From the NCBI RefSeq assembly GCF_013415845.1, contig NZ_CP058907.1:3472001-3536000 (forward strand): 64,000 nt of DNA. The letters run 5' to 3'. Position 1 is the first letter of the stretch. The number at the start of each line of letters is the position of its first letter. The position numbers and the translations under genes are program-made. The DNA is from Rhodopseudomonas palustris (lineage in GTDB: Bacteria; Pseudomonadota; Alphaproteobacteria; Rhizobiales; Xanthobacteraceae). Positions 26,471-35,405 of the stretch are shown in pieces. A model generated the notes under the pieces. That model worked only from the letters and a program-made list of their open reading frames with translations. It searched no databases and was not told the DNA's origin.

Positions 26471-26917
26471 TCAATACTCTTCCGGACAGGGATCGACGAT
26501 CTTCCACAGATCGACGCCGTTCTTGATCTTCTTCATTTCGGTGGTCAGGCCGCCATTGCGGGCGATCCAGTCCTTCACCGGCTGCGGATAATACGACATC
26601 AGCTCCGAGGTGCCCTCGAGGCTGGTGACCTTGATGCCGAAGGTGAACGCCTTGTCGTAATAGGCCTGGTGGAAGCCGAGGCTGGCGCGCGGGGTAACGC
26701 AGATCTTGTTCAGCGGCACGATCCCGAACACCAGGGTGCAGGCCGAATTGCAGATGCCGTCGATGATGACCCGCTCGCGGCGGTCCCGGATCCGCTGGTA
26801 CTTGGCCTTGTACTCCTCGACATAGCCGCCGTGATCCCGGGTGATGTGGAGATCGGCGCGTGCCGGCGTGGCCAGCAGCATCAACGGCAATAGCAGCGAC
26901 GAGAACAGCGTACGCAT
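26471..26917 (-). CDS. periplasmic ClpP-like (COG3904-type) protein
   Basis: 148 residues. Signal peptide 1-21 (cut after ARA). The segment IIDGICNSACTLVFGIVP places a Ser in the oxyanion/nucleophile position typical of the periplasmic COG3904 ClpP/crotonase-like group, and a His follows in ASLGFHQAYYDK, as in that group. These resemble serine peptidases but their substrates are unknown. Two further Cys could form a disulfide. It is monocistronic, upstream of tRNA-Arg on the opposite strand. Confidence 0.7.
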   Translation of the reverse strand: MRTLFSSLLLPLMLLATPARADLHITRDHGGYVEEYKAKYQRIRDRRERVIIDGICNSACTLVFGIVPLNKICVTPRASLGFHQAYYDKAFTFGIKVTSLEGTSELMSYYPQPVKDWIARNGGLTTEMKKIKNGVDLWKIVDPCPEEY

Positions 26918-27113
26918 GGTTCGGTCGAAACCCGTGGCGACAAGGGGAGCGGGCCGGCCTCGGCCGGCACCGGCACTTTGGCCGAGTTTGGTTTGCGCGA
27001 CGTTAATGCGGACATTCCGGCGAAATCATGGGAGCTCCCCTCCCCCTTGTAAGCGCCTGCAAAAGTGGGGTATTCGAAAGCCCCCGCCGGGCGGCAAGCC
27101 CCACCCGGCCCCC

Positions 27114-27190
27114 GCGCTCGTAGCTCAGCTGGATAGAGCATCGGATTTCGATTCCGAGGGTCGGAGGTTCGAATCCTTCCGAGCGCGCCA
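27114..27190 (+). tRNA. tRNA-Arg (anticodon TCG)
   Basis: 77 nt with encoded CCA. Acceptor GCGCTCG pairs with CGAGCGC; the D arm is GCTC-AGCTGGATA-GAGC; the anticodon arm TCGGA-TTTCGAT-TCCGA gives TCG; the T arm is GGAGG-TTCGAAT-CCTTC. Its last 48 nt are duplicated exactly at 32727-32774, showing that an element integrated here and restored the gene's 3' end. Confidence 0.96.
27143..27190 (+). repeat. left attachment-site repeat (inside tRNA-Arg)
   Basis: The 48-bp 3' half of tRNA-Arg from the anticodon stem to CCA. It is identical base for base to 32727-32774 and is the left boundary of the genomic island. Flanking bases differ on both sides. Confidence 0.93.
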
Positions 27191-28062
27191 GCCAAATCAA
27201 TAGTATAGCTCAATCCCAGCGCCCCGCATTGCATCCTGTGTCGGTGAAAACCCTGTAGTTTCAGCCAGTATCCACCAGTCCCGCTTGATCCGTGCAACAC
27301 GAACGCAGCACGGTTTTCGCGGCTTGTTCTCGTCCACAGCTTGACTCGAAAGGGTGCAGGCAATGGTCGAGACGAGGCCAACATTCACCGAGCGATCGAA
27401 GCGCTGAGGACGGGGCGGCGGATCGCGGACAAGAGCCCCCCACCCCAATCGCTCAGGGTTGGCTGCAAGGGCTCGCAGCGAACCGTCAATTGAGCATCAG
27501 CTTCCGGACGCGAGAACGCCCCCCCCCCCTGAAGCGCGGAGTGGCATAGCCGCGGCCGAACAGCTTGCTCGCGAGGTACTCCCGATCGGTCGCGCCGCCG
27601 ATCGCCCCCCCTTAGTCAGCCGGATTCCGAACTCACACGGGCGATCCGAGCCGGTCGCAAGCCCCTCTCGCCAGCACTTGCGCGACTCCCTGTCGACCAA
27701 CTGGCCCGGTGGATCACCCGATGAGGATGGACAATTTCCGAGTCGTCTGGCGCGGCACCGGCATCCAGACCCGTACCGCCCAGCACGGTATAGGAGCATC
27801 GGGACGAAATGAGAGCGGACGTCCCTTCAGGTTCGAAGCCGCCCAACCAAGTGCCTCACGACAAAACCAAAGTTAACACGTCCGTAAAGTCGGGCAACCT
27901 AACAAGCTCTGCTGCTACCGGGGCCATTCAGTTCGGCGACGCGGCTTGGCTCCGCGCGATGACTTAGATCAGCCTCGCTGGACAATCTTGCCCCGAAGCG
28001 CTTGGTAGCAACGTCTACGCACCATTTCGGCTCAGCGCCAAAAAGGAGCAATCCCATAATGA
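27191..28062. other. island left arm, no intact gene
   Basis: 872 bp after tRNA-Arg. Open frames are short and lack ribosome sites. A minus-strand stretch (27197-27448) has a coding feel at its end (IKRDWWILAETTGFSPTQ) but no recognisable family. An integrase would be expected here and none is seen. The motif TCCACAGCTTGACTCG near 27333 recurs exactly at 29918. Confidence 0.5.
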
Positions 28063-28854
28063 TTACTTCCCCAGCAGACGCGACAATAGCGACCAACGAC
28101 CGCCACTAGTCGGACGATCATCCGATTTACCCCCCGTCACAGTATTCGACCAAGGAGCTTTCACGTACGGTCGAAACTCACTCGCCATGACAGCCGCCTG
28201 GTCTGTGAACATGCGGTCAACAGGATTGACGAAGGGCCGATCAGAATTCCTCTTCATGGCGGCATACAAGAGCACGTCGCGACTATCGTAGGCCTGAAAA
28301 TTTGCGATCGAGTATGGAACCCTCGTTGCGGTGAAGTCTGACGTGAAAAACATGAAGCTTAATTCATAGTCGTTAGCGAGGGCAAGCTCAGCCATCAATC
28401 TAGGACTATAGCTATAAAAACCATGATTTACCTGACCGGCCGCAGGAACACACTGCAGCATAAATCCGCCTAACTTGGTAAGGCGGTGCATGTTCCGAAA
28501 ACCTGCTGCTTGATCGAAGCAATGCTCGAGAGTTCCAAGATTGGTAACAAGATCGAAGGTCTCGGTAAACCCGTATGCACGATCTATATCTAAGTTGAGA
28601 TCGAACATTTTCACGTCATCACGGCCATCAATGAAATCAATCGCGGTGTACTCTTCGAATCCAAGTCGTCGATACAGTTCAGGCGCGGTCGACACACGCG
28701 CAGCCCCAAGATATCCCCGCTCATTGAGAGCGTTGGCAACTAACTCCGGATCCGCCGAAATGTCCTGAGCGCCAAGTTCAATCACAGACCGTTTTTTTGG
28801 GAGCAGAGCCACCAACTCAGCCAACGTGATCACGCACTCGAGGTTGATTCCCAC
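28063..28854 (-). CDS. class I SAM-dependent methyltransferase (island cargo)
   Basis: 263 residues. Rossmann-type methyltransferase core: SVIELGAQDISADPEL (motif I-like), YTAIDFIDGRDDVKMFDLNL, FDLVTNLGTLEHCFDQ (motif IV region), then GGFMLQCVPAAGQVNHGFYS. The pattern belongs to methyltransferases found in surface-polysaccharide clusters. The gene lies 3 bp downstream of a Wzt C-terminal-type gene on the same strand. Codon use and GC differ from the flanking chromosome. Acceptor unknown; a sugar or glycan end is plausible from the partner. Confidence 0.75.
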   Translation of the reverse strand: MGINLECVITLAELVALLPKKRSVIELGAQDISADPELVANALNERGYLGAARVSTAPELYRRLGFEEYTAIDFIDGRDDVKMFDLNLDIDRAYGFTETFDLVTNLGTLEHCFDQAAGFRNMHRLTKLGGFMLQCVPAAGQVNHGFYSYSPRLMAELALANDYELSFMFFTSDFTATRVPYSIANFQAYDSRDVLLYAAMKRNSDRPFVNPVDRMFTDQAAVMASEFRPYVKAPWSNTVTGGKSDDRPTSGGRWSLLSRLLGK

Positions 28855-28857
28855 TGT

Positions 28858-29319
28858 CTAGACCTTTTGAAAACTCACCAATTTCACATTCGATTTAGTT
28901 ATGCCGACATCGACGTCTGCAGCCACCACGAAACTCAACGCGTCATGAGAGTAGTCTTTCATAATGTAGTTGTGAACTTCTTCTTCGGGCGTCAACATCT
29001 CCGCGGCACCCGCAGAAATAAAGTATTTTCCAAGGGCCAGGTTCGGCCTGAAGGTGAAGCGCACCCTCTTCGTTTCGGCCGCCCTGAAATGAATCGAAAG
29101 ATATCCTTGAACGGCTGTTGACGTCCCATAGATGGACAGTCCAGATTCGCTTTTGATCACCCAGCCAACTGTGACATTGGGCACGTCCACCAAAGCCTCA
29201 ACCGTCACAACTATGAAATAGTCGGTTTCGCTCTTGAGGCCTCTATGAGCAACGCCTTCAGCATCGACAATCTCGACGCTGCGCACGATCATTTGCGTTC
29301 TGTAGCTCTCTACGGTCAT
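28858..29319 (-). CDS. stand-alone Wzt C-terminal (glycan-binding) domain protein
   Basis: 153 residues from ATG 29319. Nearly the whole chain fits the Wzt C-terminal beta-sandwich: RSVEIVDAEGVAHRGLKSE, VGWVIKSESGLSIYGTST, VRFTFRPNLALGKYFISAGA, HDALSFVVAADVD. In O-antigen ABC exporters this domain is fused to an ATPase and binds the capped non-reducing end of the glycan. Here no ATPase part precedes it; in-frame stops lie just upstream. It is either a deletion remnant or a free glycan-binding protein. It precedes the methyltransferase by 3 bp. Confidence 0.78.
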   Translation of the reverse strand: MTVESYRTQMIVRSVEIVDAEGVAHRGLKSETDYFIVVTVEALVDVPNVTVGWVIKSESGLSIYGTSTAVQGYLSIHFRAAETKRVRFTFRPNLALGKYFISAGAAEMLTPEEEVHNYIMKDYSHDALSFVVAADVDVGITKSNVKLVSFQKV

Positions 29320-30229
29320 TAGCGGCTGTCACCGGATTCTGTTGAGAAGAGCCCAAGGATTAATATATTCTGAGCCGAATAAAGAGAGCGTTGCTAGAAT
29401 ATTCTGTCTATATCGTCTCCCACAAAGACGGCAATCAATTTTGCGCCAATGCTCCTGACTTGCCGTGATGCACGGCTCTGCGCCCGACCCGCGAGGCCGC
29501 TGCGCGCGATTACGGAGCATACCGAGGCATAGATGGCCAGGGCGAGAGAACGCGGAGTGACAATTCAGAGGTCGGGGCGGGATGCATAATTTCAGCGAGA
29601 AATGTACGCCGAGATCACGGCGCTAAGGTAAGAGATGGACTCGTACATACAACGACTAGAATCTGCAAAGGCAAAAAGGGAAGAATTGAAGCGTCGCCGC
29701 GACTGATAGGATTGGCGAAGCGGCAGAACATCCGGTTGATCAAGATGATGATCAACCGCCGTCGGCCGTAGGTTCCCAGCGCTGCGGGAACGACGGACAA
29801 AAAAGGCGCCGATGCAAGCCGCGGCTTCAGTCACACCAAAATGGGTGTCGGGAGGTCGCACAGTGACGTCATTGAAAACGACGACTGCGATCGGTTTTCA
29901 AACGAACGGCGCAGTCATCCACAGCTTGACTCGGTGGCCAGCCGAGTCACGCCGGCCGGCGGCGGTCTTCGGTGCTGAGAGGCCGAGCATCGCCACCGTG
30001 ATGAGGCGAGGCCGTCGCATAGCCGCCATTGTCAGTCTGGCGGGTCGGCCATCGGCGCGCCGACCCGTTGCCACGTTGCTGGATCCGGCAAGACTTCGGG
30101 CGGCGTGGTTTTGCTTCCGAAAACGACTGTCGTGGTCAGGCCGCCCTCAAGTCTTCGCGCGTCGTCCCGCAGGCGAGCTTGACCGTTTCGGCGAAGATCT
30201 TCTGACCACTGACCATCGGAGATTCGCGG

Positions 30230-30779
30230 TTACAGCGATGGCGCGGACAGCTCCGCCGGCGGGTCCCACGGCAGATCGTGAAACTGACGACGGCCCGCGT
30301 ATCGCTTCGGAACCCCGATCAAGATGTCGGGCGGAATTCCAAGCTGCCGCACCGCCGCTCTGGGTGCCCACTCAATAAGCGCCGGCCCGATGTCGTCCTG
30401 TAGCGACGGCGCAGAACACGGGCAGCCATCTTGCGGGCGGCGCACTGCCATTCCCGCTCGACTGCAGCCTCTTGGACTTCGGCAGGCGTCCGGTGCGAGC
30501 TTGCCAGTTTCGCCGCTGTCGATGTCGTCGATCGCGTCATTTCGTCGTGTGCGGGTCCATTCCGGATGCGGCGCCGCAATGTCGGAGAGGGCCCACAACA
30601 CCGGAGCAACCAGCCCGCGCTGGTTGTTCTCGGCTTCGGTGAGAGAGCGCAAGACCAGCGTCAGGAACCGCACCGTGGCAATTGAGAATGCGCTGCATTG
30701 TCTCAACGCCGTGCGTCTCACATGTCCGCCGATACTTTTCCTTGGCGATCAATGCCGAGACTGGAGAGGATGCCGGCAA
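30230..30779 (-). pseudogene. frameshifted relic of an unrecognised protein
   Basis: Two minus-strand frames continue each other: LIAKEKYRRTCETHGVETMQ in one, then VRFLTLVLRSLTEAENNQRG and VAPVLWALSDIAAPHPEW in another. The joined text reads like one helical protein interrupted by a single-base shift near 30680. Further downstream the frame degenerates. The style recalls proteins carried on rhizobial plasmids and phages, but I cannot name a family. Confidence 0.45.
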
Positions 30780-31267
30780 GTTCGGGCGTCACGCTGTACG
30801 TCTCGCGTGGTGATCGGTGTCCGTTGTGCATCCATGGTGGCCGCTCTCTGCTGACTGAAAAGAGGCGGCGGTCGACCGCCCCTCACCGGGTCGACCGCCG
30901 TATGCTACCGCTGGCAAATCCGCAGCGCCAGCCTATTCCCGATCGACTCCGCCGGATCTGCATCCGCATTTCCGTTTAGTTGGCCGCCTGGCCGAGTCCC
31001 TTACGAGCGGCCGGGCGGCCTCAAAGGAACACGACCACCGGCGGGCCGCTGCGCTCCATAGTGGCCCCCGGTGCATACCGCACGAGGTGCTCTTCACGTC
31101 ATCCGCCAACCAGCCAAGAGTGGCCGACCGACGTCAACGCATTGAGGATCAATGCAAGCATCCGATGAAGCGCGCTCGTGGCGTTGCGCTCTTCCGCAAG
31201 CACACGCTCGGGCCCAGAGCGGCATTCCGTTGATCATTGGACTCGCATTCGTAGCTCTGCGCCCGCG

Positions 31268-31535
31268 TCAGCTTCTTGCTACTGACCCGGTCATAATTTG
31301 CCATGACTCGTCAACGAGCCTTCTATCTCGCCGGCGGCCGGACGACGGCGGGCACGAATCCTGTGCGGCTTCGGTCAGCATCCGCATCACCGGCGGTTTG
31401 GCGACCTTGTACGCACCAAGGAGCAATTCGTCCTTCGGGAATTTGCTCCATCACGAGATTTCTAGCCTTTTTCAGTCGTTTCGCCGTGTTGCCTGATAGC
31501 TTCTGCCCGCTTATTGATTTCGCTTCAAATCTCAT
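31268..31535 (-). pseudogene. frameshifted relic of an unrecognised protein
   Basis: The minus strand reads SGNTAKRLKKARNLVMEQIP from 31535, then after a one-base shift near 31435 PKDELLLGAYKVAKPPVMRM, LTEAAQDSCPPSSGRR and VDESWQIMTGS. Both halves look like genuine protein while their alternative frames do not. Function unknown. It shows the decayed state of the island. Confidence 0.45.
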
Positions 31536-31601
31536 CCCTGTCTACGCAAGGTGAGCCGGTGATTTTCGCAAATCCAAGTGTAGCAGCCATGCTAGCAACT
31601 C

Positions 31602-31889
31602 CTATACGGTATCAGCCGCCGCGTTGGCATTACCATTGATACGAGCAGTTGCACGGGCCCTTACGTTCGCGGACCACACCTCCACGATTTCCACGAAATT
31701 CCTGAGCATAGACAGCGCGAGGTGTTCGATGATGAGGCCAGTTCCCATCGCCTTCGTCTTCAACGCCAACTTAATATTCGAAGCGATAAGATTGACGGTT
31801 GTCGGCGGATAACGCAGTCTCTCTCGCTTCCGGAATTCATCGGACAGCGCATTAAACTCCACGATCACCTCATCGAACTTCCTGTCCAA
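31602..31889 (-). CDS. small hypothetical protein (island)
   Basis: 95 residues if started at TTG 31889 (LDRKFDEVIVEFNALSDEF). Helical, possibly coiled-coil at the start, with a mild hydrophobic stretch IEHLALSMLRNFVEIVEVW. The reading frame is clean from start to TAG stop, unlike its surroundings, but there is no ATG and no clear ribosome site. It may be the 3' part of a longer lost gene. No family recognised. Confidence 0.35.
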   Translation of the reverse strand: MDRKFDEVIVEFNALSDEFRKRERLRYPPTTVNLIASNIKLALKTKAMGTGLIIEHLALSMLRNFVEIVEVWSANVRARATARINGNANAAADTV

Positions 31890-32074
31890 CGCCTTGCCGC
31901 GCTAGGCAAATCCATGGAGTAGCGTAAGCGCTCTTTAGGTATTCTCTTGTTAACCGTTTCGCGATGTACGGATTCGGCAACGGTGACGCGACGGTCGGCA
32001 TCGATGACGGCGATGCTCAGGATTCCTGATTGGCCTCGATCGCAGCCGCCTCCGAGATTATGGCCGCGACTGCC

Positions 32075-32488
32075 TCACGTGCTCCCGCGTTGCTGTCTCG
32101 CAATCGAAAACCAGAGCGGCTTGGTCTGCGACATTCGTTTTGGAAGCCGCGAGACGAGTGCCTTGATCAACGGATTCCTCACATAGCGACGGAGGATACA
32201 AGCCTGCTTCTTATCGCCGCCAAGCACGATTACGACACAAATCTCGCCGGCGCCGAGCACTGAGCGCCAATCTGCTGCCAGTGTGGCGCGGTAGACCGCA
32301 ACGGCGCTCATAAGCAGATCCTTGCCGCCTCGCCTACCGCCAAGAAGCATCAGGTGCACTAGACGGGACTCGACCCTTTTGGAGCAGTTCAATCGAGTAT
32401 GGTCCGCGCTGGAGGATAATCCTTGTCGGGAAAGACCAAAAGGGTTTCGACACAAAGACAGCTGACAGGGCTGTTGTCGAGGACACAT
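32075..32488 (-). pseudogene. phage terminase large-subunit-like remnant
   Basis: The minus-strand frame contains MLLGGRRGGKDLLMSAVAVY, resembling the Walker A loop of terminase ATPases (G-R-R-x-G-K-S/D). It is followed by LGAGEICVVIVLGGDKKQAC and ILRRYV, the usual next strand and helix. The open frame then drifts and stops after about 80 matching residues, where a terminase should run for 400 or more. Upstream residues do not match either. Interpreted as a fragment of a prophage packaging gene. Confidence 0.5.
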
Positions 32489-32726
32489 TGATAATGCCGA
32501 CGTGCGTTACGCCTTCGAATTTGCGAAGGAGGCAGCAGCCGCCATGGAGCTTTTCGCTCAAACCGCTGGCGTTACCAGCGAGAGTCTATCTGCACGGCCG
32601 ACCAAGACTTTCCTGGCGCAAGAGTTTTGGCGCCCTTGGAATTTTTTCCTGTGACGACCATGAGGCCGATTGCTACAGGAGTGCAACACCGACGCGTCAA
32701 GCCGTTGCCATCTCGATCCTTATAAG
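32489..32726. other. island right arm, coding fragment only
   Basis: A plus-strand open stretch at 32490-32654 reads ADVRYAFEFAKEAAAAMELF and AQTAGVTSESLSARP with no start codon. The preceding frame (FDTKTADRAVVEDTL) seems to belong with it across a shift. It looks like a helical protein fragment, perhaps phasin-like, but this is a guess. Nothing else is seen before the right repeat. Confidence 0.35.
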
Positions 32727-32774
32727 GGATTTCGATTCCGAGGGTCGGAGGTTCGAATCCTTCCGAGCGCGCCA
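32727..32774 (+). repeat. right attachment-site repeat (partial tRNA-Arg copy)
   Basis: Exact 48-bp copy of the 3' half of tRNA-Arg(TCG), from the anticodon stem through CCA, without the 5' half. It cannot be a functional tRNA. It marks the right end of the island. Confidence 0.93.
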
Positions 32775-33224
32775 TCCACGCCTTCCCGAGCCCCGGGCTC
32801 CCCTGCAGCGGCCGCCCGCGCCATCCCATCTATGAATTTCGATGAAACGCGAGTGCCGGGATCGGTCGGATTGCCGCAAGTTGCCGTTCGGCACGTGCGG
32901 TGAATCCGCGCAGAGCCTGCCGCAACGACTCCGCAGCGACCCGACCTTGGTATGCCCGAATGTCGACCGGATTAGCCCGGTCGTGCCTTCTCACTGCAGC
33001 GTTCCACCCCTTTCATCCAAAGGGCGCACGCGATGTTCAAGGAGTGAGCGGGAAACGGTCGCCTGCGGGCTCGCCATCCAGTCGCGATCGGCGCACGCCA
33101 ACGCCTCGTAGATCGACGCTGGTAGTTACACGAGAACCAATTTTCACCACTTGATAATCACCCGGCGATCAATTTGCCGGCGCAACGACGCATTAGGTAG
33201 CATCATATTGAGGCAGGTGCAGTG
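32775..33224. other. chromosomal spacer before the chemoreceptor gene
   Basis: 450 bp. GC returns to the chromosomal level after the repeat. The open frames are short and lack family likeness. The last 100 bp are AT-richer (around 33130-33210) and probably contain the chemoreceptor promoter. Before the island inserted, this would have lain directly downstream of tRNA-Arg. Confidence 0.4.
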
Positions 33225-35243
33225 ATGAAGTTCGACCGCATTGGTAATAAGCTCGGTGCTGCAGGCTTGCTGGGCGTCGTCCTCGCCGGCGGGATGCTGG
33301 CCAATCAGTTCGTCGCCGAGCGCAAGATCGAAGCGGCCAATGTGCTCGCCGATGGGCAGCAGTACATCAACGAGCATACGCTCGAAGCCAACATCGCACT
33401 GCGGCGTATGCAGCTTGCGTTCCGCGATATCCGGCTGGCGAAGGCTCCGGCCGACCTCGATAAGCCGGCGGCGTCGCTGGCGGAGATGATCGCCCGGATG
33501 TCGAAGGAGATCGACAGCGCGGCCCAGCGCACGGTGAAGCAGGAGAACAAGGATCGCCTCCTCCAGATCGCCGCGCTCAACAAGGACTACGAGAAGCAGG
33601 GAGCGGAGCTGATCAAGGCGACCCGGCAGATCTTCGAGATTACGGGCAAGCGCAACGCGCTGAGCGGCGAATGGCGCAGCGCGCTCGATGCGATCCGGAC
33701 CTCGCCGGCGACCGCCGCCAATCGCCTCGCAACTGAAGCGATCCTCTACGAAGCGGATTCGCACTTCAACGCGATCCGCGCAGCGACCTGGCGCTTCAGC
33801 GCCACCGGAGAGGACAGCCAGAAGAAGGCGATCGATACCCGGACGAACGAGCTGAACGACACGCTGTCCCGGCTGCGAAGCGTCGTCACCGACAAATCGC
33901 TGAGCGACGAGATCGATCAGCTCGCCACCGCGGGCAAGACCTTCAACGACCTGACGGCCGTCGCTCTGAAATCGGAAGCCGGCAAGCTCGAGATTGCAGC
34001 CGCGGCACTCGGAATCGCCAACCGATCGGCGGAACTGATGCGCGCGGCCGTGAATGAATCGAGCAAGAATTATCGCGCCGCCAAGGACGATGCCGATGCT
34101 GTGCTGGTGCAGGCAAACCGGGTCAGCTTCGCGGTCGCGATCGTCGTGATGCTGGCGCTGATCGGTTCGGTGATCTTCACCTTCGTCGGCGTCGCCCGTC
34201 CGCTAACCCGTCTCAACGGCGCGCTCGGCCGCATTGCCGAAGGTGAACTCAACACCGAGATTCCCGGCGCGACCCGCGGCGACGAAGTCGGCGACATTGC
34301 CAAGACCGTGGTGGTGATCAGCAAGAACGCGGAACAGAAGGCCCGCGAGGAAGCCGAAGCCCAGGCCCGGCAGGAGCAGATCGCGGCGCAGCGGCGCAAG
34401 CAGGAGATGATCCAGCTCGCCGACGGCTTCGAATCCGCGGTGGGCGAAATCGTCGATACAGTGTCGTCGGCCTCGACCGAACTCGAAGCGTCGGCGACGA
34501 CGTTGACGAGCACCGCCGAGCGCGCGCAGGAGCTCACCACGATGGTGGCCGCAGCTTCGGAAGAAGCCTCGACCAACGTGCAGTCGGTGGCCTCCGCCAC
34601 CGAGGAGCTGTCGTCCTCGGTCAACGAGATCAGCCGCCAGGTGCAGGACTCGGCGCGGATCGCCAACGACGCCGTCAGCCAGGCCCGCCTGACCAACGAC
34701 CGCGTCAGCGAACTCTCCAAGGCGGCCGCACGGATCGGCGACGTGGTCGAACTGATCAACACCATCGCCGGCCAGACCAACCTGCTCGCCCTGAATGCCA
34801 CCATCGAGGCGGCGCGGGCCGGCGAAGCCGGACGGGGGTTCGCCGTGGTGGCGTCGGAAGTCAAAGCCCTGGCCGAACAGACCGCCAAGGCCACCGGCGA
34901 CATCAGCCAGCAGATCTCCAGCATCCAGGGCGCCACCAGCGAGTCGGTGAACGCGATCAGGGACATCAGCGCCACCATCGAGAAGCTGTCGGAAATCTCC
35001 TCGACCATCGCCTCGGCGGTGGAAGAGCAAGGCGCGGCGACCCTTGAGATCTCCCGCAACGTGCAACAGGCGGCGCAAGGAACGCACCAAGTGTCCTCGA
35101 ACATCACCGACGTGCAGCGCGGTGCCAGCGAGACCGGCTCTGCCTCGTCGCAGGTGCTGTCCGCCGCCCAGTCGCTGTCCGCCGACAGCAACCGGCTGAA
35201 GACCGAAGTCACCAAATTCCTCAACACCGTCAGGGCCGCCTGA
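33225..35243 (+). CDS. methyl-accepting chemotaxis protein
   Basis: 672 residues from ATG 33225 (a GTG three bases earlier is also open; the AGG-CAGG box suits the ATG). TM1 about 9-28, a periplasmic helical sensor domain about 30-298, TM2 about 300-325, HAMP to about 378, then the coiled-coil signalling domain. The hairpin tip is [20 protein letters not shown] at about residue 515, followed by [20 protein letters not shown]. It signals to CheA/CheW. The sensor domain resembles four-helix bundle types; ligand unknown. No che genes adjacent. No C-terminal CheR-binding pentapeptide seen. Confidence 0.94.
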   Translation: MKFDRIGNKLGAAGLLGVVLAGGMLANQFVAERKIEAANVLADGQQYINEHTLEANIALRRMQLAFRDIRLAKAPADLDKPAASLAEMIARMSKEIDSAAQRTVKQENKDRLLQIAALNKDYEKQGAELIKATRQIFEITGKRNALSGEWRSALDAIRTSPATAANRLATEAILYEADSHFNAIRAATWRFSATGEDSQKKAIDTRTNELNDTLSRLRSVVTDKSLSDEIDQLATAGKTFNDLTAVALKSEAGKLEIAAAALGIANRSAELMRAAVNESSKNYRAAKDDADAVLVQANRVSFAVAIVVMLALIGSVIFTFVGVARPLTRLNGALGRIAEGELNTEIPGATRGDEVGDIAKTVVVISKNAEQKAREEAEAQARQEQIAAQRRKQEMIQLADGFESAVGEIVDTVSSASTELEASATTLTSTAERAQELTTMVAAASEEASTNVQSVASATEELSSSVNEISRQVQDSARIANDAVSQARLTNDRVSELSKAAARIGDVVELINTIAGQTNLLALNATIEAARAGEAGRGFAVVASEVKALAEQTAKATGDISQQISSIQGATSESVNAIRDISATIEKLSEISSTIASAVEEQGAATLEISRNVQQAAQGTHQVSSNITDVQRGASETGSASSQVLSAAQSLSADSNRLKTEVTKFLNTVRAA

Positions 35244-35405
35244 TCATCGCCCTGGCTCGCCCCCGAGCCGGGTCTTCCCTCGCAATCAGGCTTGCCGGGG
35301 CGTCGCGGGCGGGCTTCGGATATCCTGTCACGTTGACGCCCGTTCACCCGCTTTGGCATAACGGGACAGCGCGTCCGATCATTTATCGACGCGGCGGGGA
35401 ACGTG

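Larger units (their letters stand above)
29320..31601. other. island centre, decayed sequence without intact gene
   Basis: About 2.3 kb. No open frame combines a ribosome site, length and family likeness. It contains at least two frameshifted coding-like stretches on the minus strand, described separately at 30230-30779 and 31268-31535, plus a second copy of the 16-bp motif at 29918-29933. The rest I cannot assign. Confidence 0.5.
27143..32774. mobile_element. degraded genomic island integrated at tRNA-Arg(TCG)
   Basis: About 5.6 kb between two exact 48-bp tRNA repeats. The interior has clearly lower GC than both flanks, different codon use, few intact genes and several frameshifted coding fragments (phage terminase-like at the right, unknown ones in the middle). 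No intact integrase or excisionase is present, so it is probably immobile. Cargo that survives: a Wzt C-terminal-type domain protein and a SAM methyltransferase. Prophage or integrative-element origin is inferred from the terminase-like remnant and the tRNA target. Confidence 0.88.

Noticed and set aside
27281..28062. Short frames in the island's left arm as a possible integrase
   Set aside because: No catalytic Arg-His-x-x-Arg...Tyr pattern and no Ser-recombinase motif in any frame.
32727..32774. A second tRNA-Arg gene
   Set aside because: The 5' half (acceptor, D arm) is absent; it is only the attachment-site copy.
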